Notes: generated by a model not told the origin, from the sequence alone. A DNA stretch of 64,000 bases from Cytobacillus luteolus (GCF_017873715.1 NZ_JAGGKM010000002.1:62001-126000), one strand, 5' to 3'; shown: positions 35,033 to 44,259, numbered from the stretch's first letter. Numbers and translations: made by a program.

Positions 35033-37099
35033 GTGATTATAGGTATTGCAGCACGAATTATTAAACATAAAAAACCAGTAGCAATTATCTTTACCGTTCT
35101 CACAATTATCTGTTCAGTAGCTATGTTAGGGGTGTCGGTAAACTATGACATGACAGAGTACTTACCAGATGACGCTCAGTCTACAAAAGCATTGGAGATT
35201 ATGGAACAAGAATTTGAGGGAAGTGTTCCTACAAATAGAGTGATGGTGAATAATGTCTCTATTCAAGAGGCCCTTGCTTTTAAAGAAAAACTGGATGAAA
35301 TTGATGGGGTATCAGATGTAACCTGGTTAGATGATGTCATTGATATAAAAGCTCCACTTGAAATGGCTGATAAAGAGGTTGTGGAAACCTACTATAAAGA
35401 TGGCAAGGCCTTATTTTCGTTTAGTATACGAGATGGAGAAGAAGTGGCAATTGCCGATGAAATCTATAACCTTATTGGTGAAGAAAATGCAATGGCAGGT
35501 GAGTCGCTCAATACAGCTACCCAACAAAAGATGGCTGGAAACGAATCGATGTATGCAGCTGCATTATTAGTTCCAATTATCATCCTCATTTTAGTTGTAT
35601 CGACCAATTCATGGGTTGAACCATTATTCTTTTTAACAGCTATAGGTGTCTCGGTGTTAATAAACATGGGAACAAACATTTTTCTTGGAGAAGTATCTTT
35701 TGTTACACAATCAGTAGCACCTATCTTACAATTAGCTGTTTCCTTAGATTATGCTATTTTTCTACTTCATAGCTTCGCTTATTACAGAGAGAGGGTAGCA
35801 GATCCTCATGAAGCAATGGAGCTTGCGATGAAGAAGTCCTTCTCTGCAATTGCAGCTAGTGCGTCAACTACGTTTTTCGGTTTTATTGCATTATCATTTA
35901 TGGAGTTTGAAATTGGTTCAGATCTAGGAATTAACCTTGTAAAAGGGATTTTATTAAGTTTTATTAGCGTTATGGTCTTTTTACCAGCGTTAACACTATT
36001 ATTTTACAAATGGATTGATAAAACGAAACATAAACCACTACTTCCTAGAATCAATAAAAAGGGCAGTACTGTTGTGAAAATGCGATACCCGAGTTTAGTA
36101 CTGGTTTTACTACTACTTGTACCAGCCTTTTTAGCACAAGGTCAGACGGATTTCACTTATGGAATTGGGGATCAGCCAGAGACGACAAGGGCAGGAAGTG
36201 ATTTGATTAAAATTAAGGAACATTTCGGAGAGAGTACACCTATTGTCTTACTTGTACCTAAGGGTGATACCCCTAAGGAAGAAGAACTGGTTCAAGAATT
36301 AGAGAAAATTGCACATGTGACAAGTGTAATTGCCTATGTTAATACTGTAAGTGCTGTGATTCCTCCGGAGTATTTAGATACATCAATTAGAGAACAATTT
36401 TATTCTGAAAATTATAGTCGAATTATCTTGCAAACTGATACAAAAAACGAGGGAGAACTAGCATTTCATTTAATTGAACAGGTCCAACGTACAGCACAAA
36501 ATTATTATGGTAAAGAGGCTTATACAATTGGAGAAAGTGTAACCTTGTATGATATAAAAACTACGGTTCAAAAAGATAACAAGTTAGTTAACTTGTTAAC
36601 CATCCTAACGATTGCGTTCGTTCTGATTGTTACTTTTAAATCGATTTCAATTCCTATAGTTCTTCTTTTAACGATTCAATCAGCTGTTTGGATTAATCTT
36701 TCTGTACCATACTTTACGGATTCATCCTTAGTTTATGTAGGGTATTTGCTTATCAGTATCATTCAGCTGGCTGCGACGGTAGACTATGCAATCCTTCTAA
36801 CTGATGCCTATAAAGACTATCGAAAAGAGATGCCTGTGTTTGAAGCTGTTAAGAAAACACTCGATGAGAAAATATTTGCGATTGCGATTTCTGGTGCCAT
36901 ATTATCGAGTGTAGGTTTTATTTTATGGATTACCTCGTCTAATCCAATTGTTTCATCAATTGGATTACTACTAGGAAGAGGTGCGCTACTGGCATTTATT
37001 ATGGTCGTGTTTTTCTTACCAGCTATGTTATTGGTATTCGATAAATTCATTAGAAAAACAACATGGAAAGCAAACTTTTTTAAGGAGAATGATTCATGA
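35033..37099 (+). CDS. MMPL/RND-superfamily transporter
   Basis: Membrane protein of 688 residues with two MMPL repeats, each having one helix, a large extracellular loop and five further helices. Paired family motifs LDYAIFLLHSF (Asp near 239) and VDYAILLTDAY (Asp near 583) mark the proton-coupling helices. Family members such as MmpL or YdfJ/YdgH export lipids or hydrophobic drugs. GTG start with AGAGAGGGTGA. It overlaps the next gene by 4 bp. TetR-controlled. Confidence 0.92.
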   Translation: MIIGIAARIIKHKKPVAIIFTVLTIICSVAMLGVSVNYDMTEYLPDDAQSTKALEIMEQEFEGSVPTNRVMVNNVSIQEALAFKEKLDEIDGVSDVTWLDDVIDIKAPLEMADKEVVETYYKDGKALFSFSIRDGEEVAIADEIYNLIGEENAMAGESLNTATQQKMAGNESMYAAALLVPIIILILVVSTNSWVEPLFFLTAIGVSVLINMGTNIFLGEVSFVTQSVAPILQLAVSLDYAIFLLHSFAYYRERVADPHEAMELAMKKSFSAIAASASTTFFGFIALSFMEFEIGSDLGINLVKGILLSFISVMVFLPALTLLFYKWIDKTKHKPLLPRINKKGSTVVKMRYPSLVLVLLLLVPAFLAQGQTDFTYGIGDQPETTRAGSDLIKIKEHFGESTPIVLLVPKGDTPKEEELVQELEKIAHVTSVIAYVNTVSAVIPPEYLDTSIREQFYSENYSRIILQTDTKNEGELAFHLIEQVQRTAQNYYGKEAYTIGESVTLYDIKTTVQKDNKLVNLLTILTIAFVLIVTFKSISIPIVLLLTIQSAVWINLSVPYFTDSSLVYVGYLLISIIQLAATVDYAILLTDAYKDYRKEMPVFEAVKKTLDEKIFAIAISGAILSSVGFILWITSSNPIVSSIGLLLGRGALLAFIMVVFFLPAMLLVFDKFIRKTTWKANFFKENDS

Positions 37100-38904
37100 G
37101 GAGAATAACAAAATTATTACTTGTCTTTGCAGCAATCCTCTTAGTTCTGCCGACTTTTCTTGTAACAGCAGCTTCAAATGACAGTAAGTCAGGGGGAGAA
37201 CAAGGAAAAATCTCCTCAAAGGATGAAGTGGTGTATGCTAAGCTTAGCGCGACTGGTGAGAGACAAGAAATATATGTAGTAAACATATTAGATATTGAAA
37301 AAGCAGGAAGTATAGTGGACTATGGTTCGTATATCAGTCTAAAAAACTTAACGGATTTATCGCAACTAAAACTAGCAGACAACAGGGTGGAATTTACTGC
37401 TCAAGAGGGAAAATTTTATTATCAGGGGAACATAAATGATGAACCGTTACCATGGGAAATTACAGTTGCATATTACTTAAATGGGAATAAAATTACACCT
37501 GAAGAGCTTGCAGGAAAAGACGGACGTGTAGAAATCCGAATTGCAACTTTAGCTAATGAGCAAGTAGATCCTGTCTTTTTTAAGAACTATTTATTACAAA
37601 TTTCTCTTTCACTCAATCTAGACCTTTTTGGCAACATTCAGTCACCTGACGGGATACAGGCAAATGCAGGAAAGAACAAACAAATAACATTTACGGTCAT
37701 GCCTGAAAAAGAGGAAGAGTTTATCGTCGAAGCGGATGTTGTGAGGTTCGAGCTAGACGGGATAGATATCACAGCCATCCCATCTTCTATGTCGATTGAT
37801 GCACCAAACATTAATGAAATGACAGATGATATGGAAACATTGGCAGATGCCATTAAAGAGATTAACAATGGCGTGGGAGAATTAAATAACGGTGTAAGTG
37901 ATTTAAACAATGGTGTAAAAAGTTTAAGTAATGGTTCAAAGAAATATAAAGATGGAATTGCTTCAATAGCTGGTTCTTCTTCTGAACTTATATCTGCATC
38001 AAAAAGCATAGAAGAAGCACTTGAAACTTTCAGTACAGCTCTTGCAAATCCAGAAGAAACCGGGATCGGTGATTTGAGAGAGTTAGAAACTGGGCTCGCT
38101 CAAATGTCAGATGGATTAACAATTACAGCAGAAGGATTAGCTACTTTAAAAGATAATTATGTTAATGCTTATAGTGCGTTAAATAGTTCAATGGAAGCTA
38201 TTCCAGATTATGTGATTACAGAAGAGCAAATCCAACAACTCTATAACAGTGGTGCAAATCAAACGGTAGTTAATCAATTAATTGAAACCTACTCAGCTGC
38301 ACGTAAAGCAAAAGGAACCTATTTAGCTGTAAAAGAAGCATTTGACGCAGTAACTGCAACTTTAGAGCAAGTCAGCGGTTCTCTTGCAGAAATGGCAAAC
38401 GGTATAGACAAAATGGCAAAGGGTCTTGCAGATGCACAGGCAGACACAAATGTTGCCGATACCCTGGCGCAACTACAGGAAGGACTTAGTCAATTATCTT
38501 CAAATTATAAAGCGTTTCATACTGGATTAGTGGACTATACAGGGGGAGTAGGGCAATTATCTAGCGTTTATCATGAGATGCACACTGGAATTGCAGAGCT
38601 TTCTAAAGGAACGGGTGAATTAGGAAAAGGTGTTGGTAAGCTTCATGATGGAACAACTGAACTTCATGAATCGACTAACAACTTACCGGCACAAATGAAA
38701 GAAGAAGTTCGTGAAATGATGGCAGAGTTTGATAAATCCGATTTTGAACCAGTTTCCTTTGTTTCACCAAGAAATGAAAACATCCATTCTGTTCAATTTG
38801 TTTTTAAAACAGAAAGTATTAAAAAGGAAGAACCAATAGAGACTGTAAAATTAGATCAAGAACCAAAAGGATTCTGGGCTCGTTTGATGGAGTTATTTAA
38901 ATAA
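37096..38904 (+). CDS. secreted YhgE-like coiled-coil partner of the MMPL protein
   Basis: Protein of 602 residues starting MRRITKLLLVFAAILLVLP, a signal peptide or single N-terminal helix. An extracellular beta-rich part (about 30-230) follows, then repeated NNGVGELNNGVSDLNNGVKS-like heptads (about 250-280 and 470-545), the pattern of the YhgE/Pip family. No C-terminal membrane segment is visible. It starts in an ATGA overlap with the transporter stop. Probably an extracellular or periplasmic-side adaptor for the MMPL pump. Confidence 0.8.
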   Translation: MRRITKLLLVFAAILLVLPTFLVTAASNDSKSGGEQGKISSKDEVVYAKLSATGERQEIYVVNILDIEKAGSIVDYGSYISLKNLTDLSQLKLADNRVEFTAQEGKFYYQGNINDEPLPWEITVAYYLNGNKITPEELAGKDGRVEIRIATLANEQVDPVFFKNYLLQISLSLNLDLFGNIQSPDGIQANAGKNKQITFTVMPEKEEEFIVEADVVRFELDGIDITAIPSSMSIDAPNINEMTDDMETLADAIKEINNGVGELNNGVSDLNNGVKSLSNGSKKYKDGIASIAGSSSELISASKSIEEALETFSTALANPEETGIGDLRELETGLAQMSDGLTITAEGLATLKDNYVNAYSALNSSMEAIPDYVITEEQIQQLYNSGANQTVVNQLIETYSAARKAKGTYLAVKEAFDAVTATLEQVSGSLAEMANGIDKMAKGLADAQADTNVADTLAQLQEGLSQLSSNYKAFHTGLVDYTGGVGQLSSVYHEMHTGIAELSKGTGELGKGVGKLHDGTTELHESTNNLPAQMKEEVREMMAEFDKSDFEPVSFVSPRNENIHSVQFVFKTESIKKEEPIETVKLDQEPKGFWARLMELFK

Positions 38905-38918
38905 GAAAATGTATAGTT

Positions 38919-38950
38919 GGTACTAGCCATTATGGTTGGTGCCTTTTTTT
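38919..38950 (+). terminator. terminator after the MMPL operon
   Basis: GGTACTAGCCA and TGGTTGGTGCC pair (one wobble stretch) across TTA, followed by seven Ts. Confidence 0.85.
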
Positions 38951-38965
38951 GATGTAATAGAGGAT

Positions 38966-38989
38966 GTCCCTTCGGAGGAGCGAAGGGAC
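38966..38989 (-). terminator. hairpin between convergent genes
   Basis: GTCCCTTCG pairs with CGAAGGGAC across six bases, downstream of the SnoaL-like gene. No T-run follows on the minus strand, so termination is uncertain. Confidence 0.45.
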
Positions 38990-39011
38990 TGTAAAGGTTT
39001 ATTTTTTGCAA

Positions 39012-39410
39012 TTAGAACATACCGTTTTCATTAGTTGAATTGTCTGGAATCGCTTGGCCAATATCCCATAACTCAACTATTTTATCATCTTTAAATTGAA
39101 AAATATGTACAAGTGCAAAACCAAGGTCACCTGGATTCTGCTTCACATGGGAGAATACCGTAACTGTCTCATTTTCTTGAATAACCTGTTTTACCTCAAG
39201 TTCCTTCTGAGGGTTATTTGCTGCGTCATCTTCCATCGCGAGCATAAGAGATTCTGCATCTCCACGGAAATAAGGGTTGTGGTGTTTGAAGTCAGGTGCT
39301 ATGAATCTCTCATAAGCTTCACGTACTTTACCTGATGCTACGAGCTTAAGAAAAGAAACTGCTTTTTCTTTAAGCGAAAAGGTAGATGTTGGTTGTTGTT
39401 CCATACTCAT
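39012..39410 (-). CDS. SnoaL-like / NTF2-fold protein
   Basis: Protein of 132 residues with the SnoaL/NTF2 pattern: helices then ...FIAPDFKHHNPYF... with a His pair in the pocket region, and a strand pair near VHIFQFKDDKIVELWDIGQ. Such proteins are isomerases, cyclases or ligand carriers. The start at 39410 is chosen over earlier in-frame ATGs because AAAGG lies about 10 bp upstream. Substrate unknown. Confidence 0.82.
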   Translation of the reverse strand: MSMEQQPTSTFSLKEKAVSFLKLVASGKVREAYERFIAPDFKHHNPYFRGDAESLMLAMEDDAANNPQKELEVKQVIQENETVTVFSHVKQNPGDLGFALVHIFQFKDDKIVELWDIGQAIPDNSTNENGMF

Positions 39411-39514
39411 TTCTCTCATCCTTTCATTATTCGAATCAATCATAGTGTTTTTGAATTAACAGAAGTGTAAGGGATAGGTTGGTCTATGTCAATTGAATCT
39501 GACTCGAAATCACT

Positions 39515-39676
39515 TTCGACAAGTGCGTTCGGCATTTGTCGAATTTATAAAATCAGCATTTCGACAAGAGTGTATTGTGTGTCGAATGACATGCCTCTCA
39601 TTCGACAGAAGGGTGAAAGTTGTCGAGCTCTAGTTGAAGTCTCTTTCGACAAATGCGTGGCATTTGTCGAAAGAGA
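39515..39676. repeat. cluster of four TTCGACA palindromes
   Basis: Four hairpin units at 39515-39543, 39557-39588, 39601-39626 and 39640-39676, all with TTCGACA...TGTCGAA arms. The first and last have the full TTCGACAAATGC core; the middle two are degenerate. The surrounding 39411-39940 stretch has no gene. It also holds a GCCCTC/GAGGGC hairpin near 39718 and a GAAATTCG/CGAATTTC hairpin near 39806. Confidence 0.85.
39640..39676. repeat. best palindrome of the family (17-bp stem)
   Basis: TCTCTTTCGACAAATGC pairs perfectly with GCATTTGTCGAAAGAGA around a 3-nt GTG loop. It is the clearest reference copy of the dispersed repeat. Confidence 0.9.
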
Positions 39677-39903
39677 CACCTGATAACCTAACCTGGTACA
39701 CGTATATCTCTTTATGTGCCCTCAGTTCGCTGGTTTCCTTGATTAGAGGGCTCATAAAACCGATTTAAACCGTGATTTTGCACCTAATTAATTAATTCGA
39801 TTTATGAAATTCGTTGACGAATTTCAGCTTTGGTACTCAAACTGGAATGAAATATGTTTTATTTGAAGATTTTAAAGTAGGATTACACTTGGATTAAACA
39901 AAA

Positions 39904-39935
39904 ATGGCACCAGTGGACTATTCCTCTGGTGCCAT
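39904..39935 (-). terminator. terminator after the carrier gene
   Basis: ATGGCACCAG pairs perfectly with CTGGTGCCAT across twelve bases; the minus strand continues TTTTGTTT. Confidence 0.92.
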
Positions 39936-39940
39936 CTACT

Positions 39941-41365
39941 TTACCAAATAAACAAAGCAACAATGGTCGATATGATTAATCCTAATATTACCGGCTTAAA
40001 GTTTTTCCGAACAAGATCCATAACAGGAACTCCACATAATCCTGCAACTGCAACGAGTGAGGACCAGGCAATGATAGTTCCTCCACCAGTCCAGATAGAA
40101 CCCATTTGACCTATGGCTGCCAAGGTAGAAGGGTCAACTGAATTGGATGCTAGTGCTCCTGATAAAGCGCCGGTTAATGGTAAACCTGAAAAACCAGATC
40201 CATCTAGTCCGGTGATGATTCCGATTAATAAGATACCAAAGGCTGACAATATCATATTTTCGGGGATGACTGTCTGACCAGCCTGAACTAAATCAAATAG
40301 AAAGGCTGGACTAGCTTGATCTCCTAGAGATAATATACTTGCTGAAAAATCTCCACTACCAAGGAAGAAGAACCCTGCAATAGGAATAACGGGTCCCATT
40401 GCTTTAAAGGCAAAGACAAATCCCTCTGTAATATGTTCACTTATTCTCTCTAAAGCATCACTTTTATCTTTTGTAAGAGTCGCGAAGGCGAGTAATAATA
40501 CAGCAACGCCGCCGATAAAGGCAGCACCGTCACCGCCTTCAAAGCCTCCCATTCGACCACCACTAAGCTTTGTATAAACCATGAAAATCATAACTGCAAG
40601 CATCGATAGTGGAACTATAATAGCGAATACTTTACTTTTTACTCCTTGATGAACAGGTTTATTTTTACCGTCTTCATCCTGTTTGCTTTGTAAAAGGTTT
40701 ATTTCTTTTTCGATTGCAGGGTCATCTGATTTTCGCATATGCTTTCTAAATCCTAGATATCCCAATAGAATAGCAACAATTCCTGTTACTAAAGATAATA
40801 CTAATGCTTTTTGAGCAACGATTGCTTGATCAATTCCTGCGGCTGTGGCACTTAAACCTGGAGCAACTTGGATGACATAGTCTGAAGAGAGTGCCATTCC
40901 TTGACCAGCAAGGGCTACTGCCATAGCGGCACCCATTACTGGCAACCCAGCTCTTACCGCTGCTGGTACGAGTAATGCACAAATGAGAGGAACTGCGGGT
41001 GTAGGCCAGAAAAAGAGCGAAATGGCATATGTGACACCGATGAGTGTAAAGTAAGCAATATGTCCATTCTTCATCACCTTTTGTAAGGGGGAAATCATTT
41101 GTTTATCTGCGCCTAAGTCCTTTAATGATTGAAGCAAAGCAACCATAAAGGTAATAATTAGAAAAATACTAAACAGTTCTTTTGCGGCGGTTAAATTCGC
41201 GTTAAACACGGAAGTGAAACCACCTACAAGACTGCCTTTATATACCCACGCTACAAGAAATGTACCTAGTAATGTTGGTAAAACGACACCTTTCTTGAAA
41301 ATCATAGTCAGTATAACAGCTAATGTAACAAGCAAATATAACCAATGAGCAAGTGTTAATTCCAC
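39941..41365 (-). CDS. ion-transporter-superfamily membrane carrier
   Basis: Membrane protein of 474 residues with about twelve to thirteen helices and a polar linker near 210-240. Helix-break motifs rich in Gly/Ser (GLDGSGFSGLPLTGALSG; QMGSIWTGGGTIIAWSS) resemble carriers of the ion transporter superfamily (GntP, DcuC, MatC, CitM relatives). The GTG at 41365 is chosen because AAGGAGG lies 7 bp upstream; upstream in-frame codons have none. The substrate, perhaps an organic acid, cannot be assigned. Confidence 0.8.
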   Translation of the reverse strand: MELTLAHWLYLLVTLAVILTMIFKKGVVLPTLLGTFLVAWVYKGSLVGGFTSVFNANLTAAKELFSIFLIITFMVALLQSLKDLGADKQMISPLQKVMKNGHIAYFTLIGVTYAISLFFWPTPAVPLICALLVPAAVRAGLPVMGAAMAVALAGQGMALSSDYVIQVAPGLSATAAGIDQAIVAQKALVLSLVTGIVAILLGYLGFRKHMRKSDDPAIEKEINLLQSKQDEDGKNKPVHQGVKSKVFAIIVPLSMLAVMIFMVYTKLSGGRMGGFEGGDGAAFIGGVAVLLLAFATLTKDKSDALERISEHITEGFVFAFKAMGPVIPIAGFFFLGSGDFSASILSLGDQASPAFLFDLVQAGQTVIPENMILSAFGILLIGIITGLDGSGFSGLPLTGALSGALASNSVDPSTLAAIGQMGSIWTGGGTIIAWSSLVAVAGLCGVPVMDLVRKNFKPVILGLIISTIVALFIW

Positions 41366-41546
41366 CTTAACTTCCTCCTTTTTTACCTCATGTGAAACCC
41401 CTTCAGGTTGGATATATCCTATGCACACATGCCTATTATGGTGATGAACCGAAAGATAACATTGATTTTATAGAGACACATTCTATGACCATTCCTATGA
41501 CACTACAAACTTTAAAGTTGACCTTTATAGGATTATGAATTACCAT

Positions 41547-41566
41547 ATGTTTAAACACTTAAACAT
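41547..41566. promoter_or_regulatory. inverted repeat, putative ArsR operator
   Basis: ATGTTTAA-ACAC-TTAAACAT, a perfect 8-bp arm palindrome in the promoter region 52 bp before the SDR-ArsR operon. AT-rich repeats of this shape are typical ArsR-family sites. A second weaker repeat, AACGCTA/TAGCGTT, lies at 41570-41601. Confidence 0.6.
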
Positions 41567-41617
41567 TTAAACGCTATTTACAAATAAACTTATTTAGCGT
41601 TATTCAGGAGGAAAAAA

Positions 41618-42382
41618 ATGAACAAAACAGTATTAATAACTGGAGCAACTAGTGGATTAGGCTATGATTTTGTAAAACTATTTGCAAATGATGGATACAA
41701 TCTTGTCCTAGTTGCGAGAAGTACACAAAAAATGGAGGAAATTAAACAAACCTTCAAAAATATAAAGGTTACAATTATCACAAAAGATTTAACTAGAGTT
41801 GGAGCAGCCAAAGAGGTATATGAGGAAATTGAAAAACAAGGGATATTCATCGATGTCCTAGTGAACAATGCAGGATATGGTTTAATGGGTGAGTTTGATA
41901 AACTTGATTTGCAGGCTCAGGTAAATATGATTCAATTGAACGTGACAGCTTTAACTGAATTAACGTATTACTTCTTACCGAAAATGAAAGAAAAGAACAG
42001 TGGTAGAATTTTAAATGTTGCTAGTACAGCAGCTTTTCAGCCAGGTCCTTTAATGGCGGTATATTATGCTACGAAGGCATATGTCCTATCATTTTCAGAA
42101 GCACTTGTTGAAGAACTGTACAATCATTCAATTACAGTTACCACCTTATGTCCTGGTGCAACAAAAACGAATTTTGGCTCAGTTGCAAGTGTCGAAGGAA
42201 CAAAAATGTTTAGTCGAGCTATGTCCTCTGAGAGTGTTGCAAAAGAAGGCTATATTGGTTTATTAAAAGGAAAGCGGGTTATTATTACAGGCAACTTTAA
42301 TAAAATGGGAGCAATTAGTGCTAAATTTCTACCAAGAAGCCTTGCTGCAAAAGTAGCTAAATATGTAGCAGGAGAAAAATAA
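41618..42382 (+). CDS. short-chain dehydrogenase/reductase
   Basis: Classical SDR of 254 residues: cofactor motif TGATSGLGYD (8-17), structural NNAGYG (about 87-92) and active-site YYATKAY near 150. It belongs to the DltE/YqjQ style of short-chain oxidoreductases. First gene of an operon with the ArsR regulator and the AlkD-like gene, downstream of an inverted repeat. Substrate unknown. Confidence 0.92.
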   Translation: MNKTVLITGATSGLGYDFVKLFANDGYNLVLVARSTQKMEEIKQTFKNIKVTIITKDLTRVGAAKEVYEEIEKQGIFIDVLVNNAGYGLMGEFDKLDLQAQVNMIQLNVTALTELTYYFLPKMKEKNSGRILNVASTAAFQPGPLMAVYYATKAYVLSFSEALVEELYNHSITVTTLCPGATKTNFGSVASVEGTKMFSRAMSSESVAKEGYIGLLKGKRVIITGNFNKMGAISAKFLPRSLAAKVAKYVAGEK

Positions 42383-42411
42383 GAAGTTAGACTAAAATTA
42401 TGGGGGAATCA

Positions 42412-42747
42412 ATGATGGCACAACAAGCAATTGAAGTATTCAGAGCATGTATTCCTTTATTCAATGCTTTAAGTGACCCCGCAAGGCAAGATATCGTTCT
42501 TTTACTTGCAGAACATGAGTCACTTAGCGTAAATGAGATTGCCAACCATTCAAAGTTGTCCCGTCCAGCTATTTCACACCATTTAAAAATTATGAGGGAC
42601 AACAATCTTGTGACTATCGAACAAATAGGAACTGTACGAAATTATTCTCTCTCTCTAGAAAAAAGTGTAAAACAGCTTAAGCAACTAATAAACATTGTTG
42701 AGAGTGAATGTATTTTTGATGATAAGGGTGAGAAGGATGACGTTTGA
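42412..42747 (+). CDS. ArsR-family regulator
   Basis: Winged-helix regulator of 111 residues with DNA-reading helix LSRPAISHHLKIM (about 52-64) and no metal-binding Cys pair in that helix, so it probably senses something other than arsenic. The start at 42412 follows GGGGGA; ATG at 42400 is inside the site. Overlaps the next gene by 11 bp. It likely represses its own operon through the upstream inverted repeat. Confidence 0.9.
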   Translation: MMAQQAIEVFRACIPLFNALSDPARQDIVLLLAEHESLSVNEIANHSKLSRPAISHHLKIMRDNNLVTIEQIGTVRNYSLSLEKSVKQLKQLINIVESECIFDDKGEKDDV

Positions 42748-43444
42748 AGAAATAATGATAAAGCTTGAAGAACTAGGTACGGACCAAACTAAGCAAATTT
42801 ATTTAAACCATGGGGTAAAGGAACCTTACTTTGGCGTAAAGATCGGAGACTTAAAAAAGCTTGTAAAGTATGTTAAAAAAGACCATGAGTTAACATTGAA
42901 GCTATATGATTCAGGAAATCATGATGCCATGTATCTGGCAGGTCTTTCCGTTAATCCAAAGCTCATCTCAAAAGAAACTTTACAAGATTGGGTGCAAAAA
43001 GCTTACTGGTATATGATAGCAGAATACACAGTCGCACAGGTTGCAGCTGAAAGTGGGTATGGCCTTGAATTGGCCAGAGAATGGATGAAATCAGAGCAAG
43101 AAATGATTGCAGTTGCGGGTTGGAGTACGTATTCAAATTACCTATCAATTACATCTAATGAAGAATTGGACTTCTCTGAAATTAGAGATTTGTTGAACAA
43201 GGTAAGAGAGACAATTCATGATGAGCATAACAGAGTAAGATATGTTATGAATGGATTTGTGATTTCTGTTGGGTCTTACGTTCCAGAGTTAACAAAAGAA
43301 GCTAAGCAAGTAGCTGAAGCCATTGGGAAGGTTCATGTTGATGTCGGCAATACAGCATGTAAAGTTCCACTTGCAGTAGAATATATAGAAAAAGTAGTTG
43401 ATAAAAATAAAGTCGGTATCAAGCGTAAGACTTGTATTTGCTGA
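42737..43444 (+). CDS. AlkD-like HEAT-repeat DNA alkylation repair protein
   Basis: PF08713-type protein of 235 residues built from helical HEAT repeats (YLNHGVKEPYFGVKIGDLKKL; MIAEYTVAQVAAESG). It is a distant relative of AlkD at 14124 and lacks the WWDTVD motif, having instead WYMIAEYTV, so glycosylase activity is uncertain. The ATG at 42737 overlaps the ArsR stop. It ends CICstop with two cysteines. Probably co-regulated with the SDR. Confidence 0.82.
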   Translation: MTFEEIMIKLEELGTDQTKQIYLNHGVKEPYFGVKIGDLKKLVKYVKKDHELTLKLYDSGNHDAMYLAGLSVNPKLISKETLQDWVQKAYWYMIAEYTVAQVAAESGYGLELAREWMKSEQEMIAVAGWSTYSNYLSITSNEELDFSEIRDLLNKVRETIHDEHNRVRYVMNGFVISVGSYVPELTKEAKQVAEAIGKVHVDVGNTACKVPLAVEYIEKVVDKNKVGIKRKTCIC

Positions 43445-43461
43445 CTGTAAAAAAAAATAAC

Positions 43462-43492
43462 CACCTTCACATTCTTTATGTGAAGGTGTTAT
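43462..43492. terminator. terminator after the AlkD-like gene
   Basis: CACCTTCACA pairs with TGTGAAGGTG with a 7-nt loop; T-rich flanks on both strands. The rest of 43445-43795 carries no clear gene, only a possible relict on the minus strand (see findings). Confidence 0.85.
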
Positions 43493-43795
43493 TTATTTTA
43501 CAACTTTAAAATAGCTCCATGTCTGTATACTCATCCTTGAATCTTAACGGAATCAAGTAATCATAAATCTTACTTTTTTTTCTGCTAACTGGTTAACAAC
43601 TAAACAACTTCGAGATAAAAACTGTAATTTAAGACACCTTTCTCATATTGCTAGCGGCACAAAAATATAGAAACTAACGTATTGAAAAACGGAAAACTAT
43701 CTTATTATTAGCTATGCTTTTTATACTGAATGGGAAACCTTTTTTCGTTCTAAACGTATAACCAATATAGACACTTAGTGAAGGTGGAACTTTTT

Positions 43796-44221
43796 ATGAA
43801 ATATCGCTCTAAGAAAGACCTATGGCTGACAATTATTGTCTGGGGAGCAATGCTCTTTTCTATTGGAAACAGTACCTATGCTTTGATGGAAAGTGAAGTG
43901 GGAGCTGTGGGTTATTTCATTATTTTAGCGATTGGAATAGGACTTCCATTTTTTGTACTGTGGATGTGGATAACAACGTATTATGTTTTCACTGAAGATA
44001 GTTTAATCGTAAGGTTTGGCCCTTTCAAAAAAACTGTCCCACTTGATTCAATTACTTCAGTGAAAAAAACTACAAATCCATTCTCTAGTCCGGCACTTTC
44101 TATGAAAAGGTTAGAAATTTTGTATGGGAAGTACAATATAGTGCTTATCTCACCAGAAAATCGAGATACTTTTATGGAATTGCTTAGAGAGCGTTGTCCT
44201 CAAGCAAATGTGGGCAAATAG
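43796..44221 (+). CDS. bacterial PH-domain membrane protein
   Basis: Protein of 141 residues. Two N-terminal helices (about 9-30 and 40-61) are followed by a bacterial PH-like domain (YYVFTEDSLIVRFGPFKKTVPL...), as in YdbT/bPH_2 proteins. The start at 43796 uses a GAAGGTGG site; GTG at 43778 is less likely. Anchored in the membrane with the domain on the cytoplasmic side. Function unknown. Confidence 0.8.
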   Translation: MKYRSKKDLWLTIIVWGAMLFSIGNSTYALMESEVGAVGYFIILAIGIGLPFFVLWMWITTYYVFTEDSLIVRFGPFKKTVPLDSITSVKKTTNPFSSPALSMKRLEILYGKYNIVLISPENRDTFMELLRERCPQANVGK

Positions 44222-44233
44222 TAAAGTTCATTG

Positions 44234-44259
44234 CAGGGGGAGATTACCCCTGTTTTTTT
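44234..44259 (+). terminator. terminator after the PH-domain gene
   Basis: CAGGGG pairs with CCCCTG across seven bases, followed by seven Ts. Confidence 0.9.

Noticed and set aside
39486-39683. A 65-codon plus-strand open frame and the appearance of a short repeat array
   Set aside because: The frame is made almost entirely of palindromic repeat units and has no ribosome site. The units are inverted repeats with uneven gaps and no conserved spacers, so it is not a CRISPR array.
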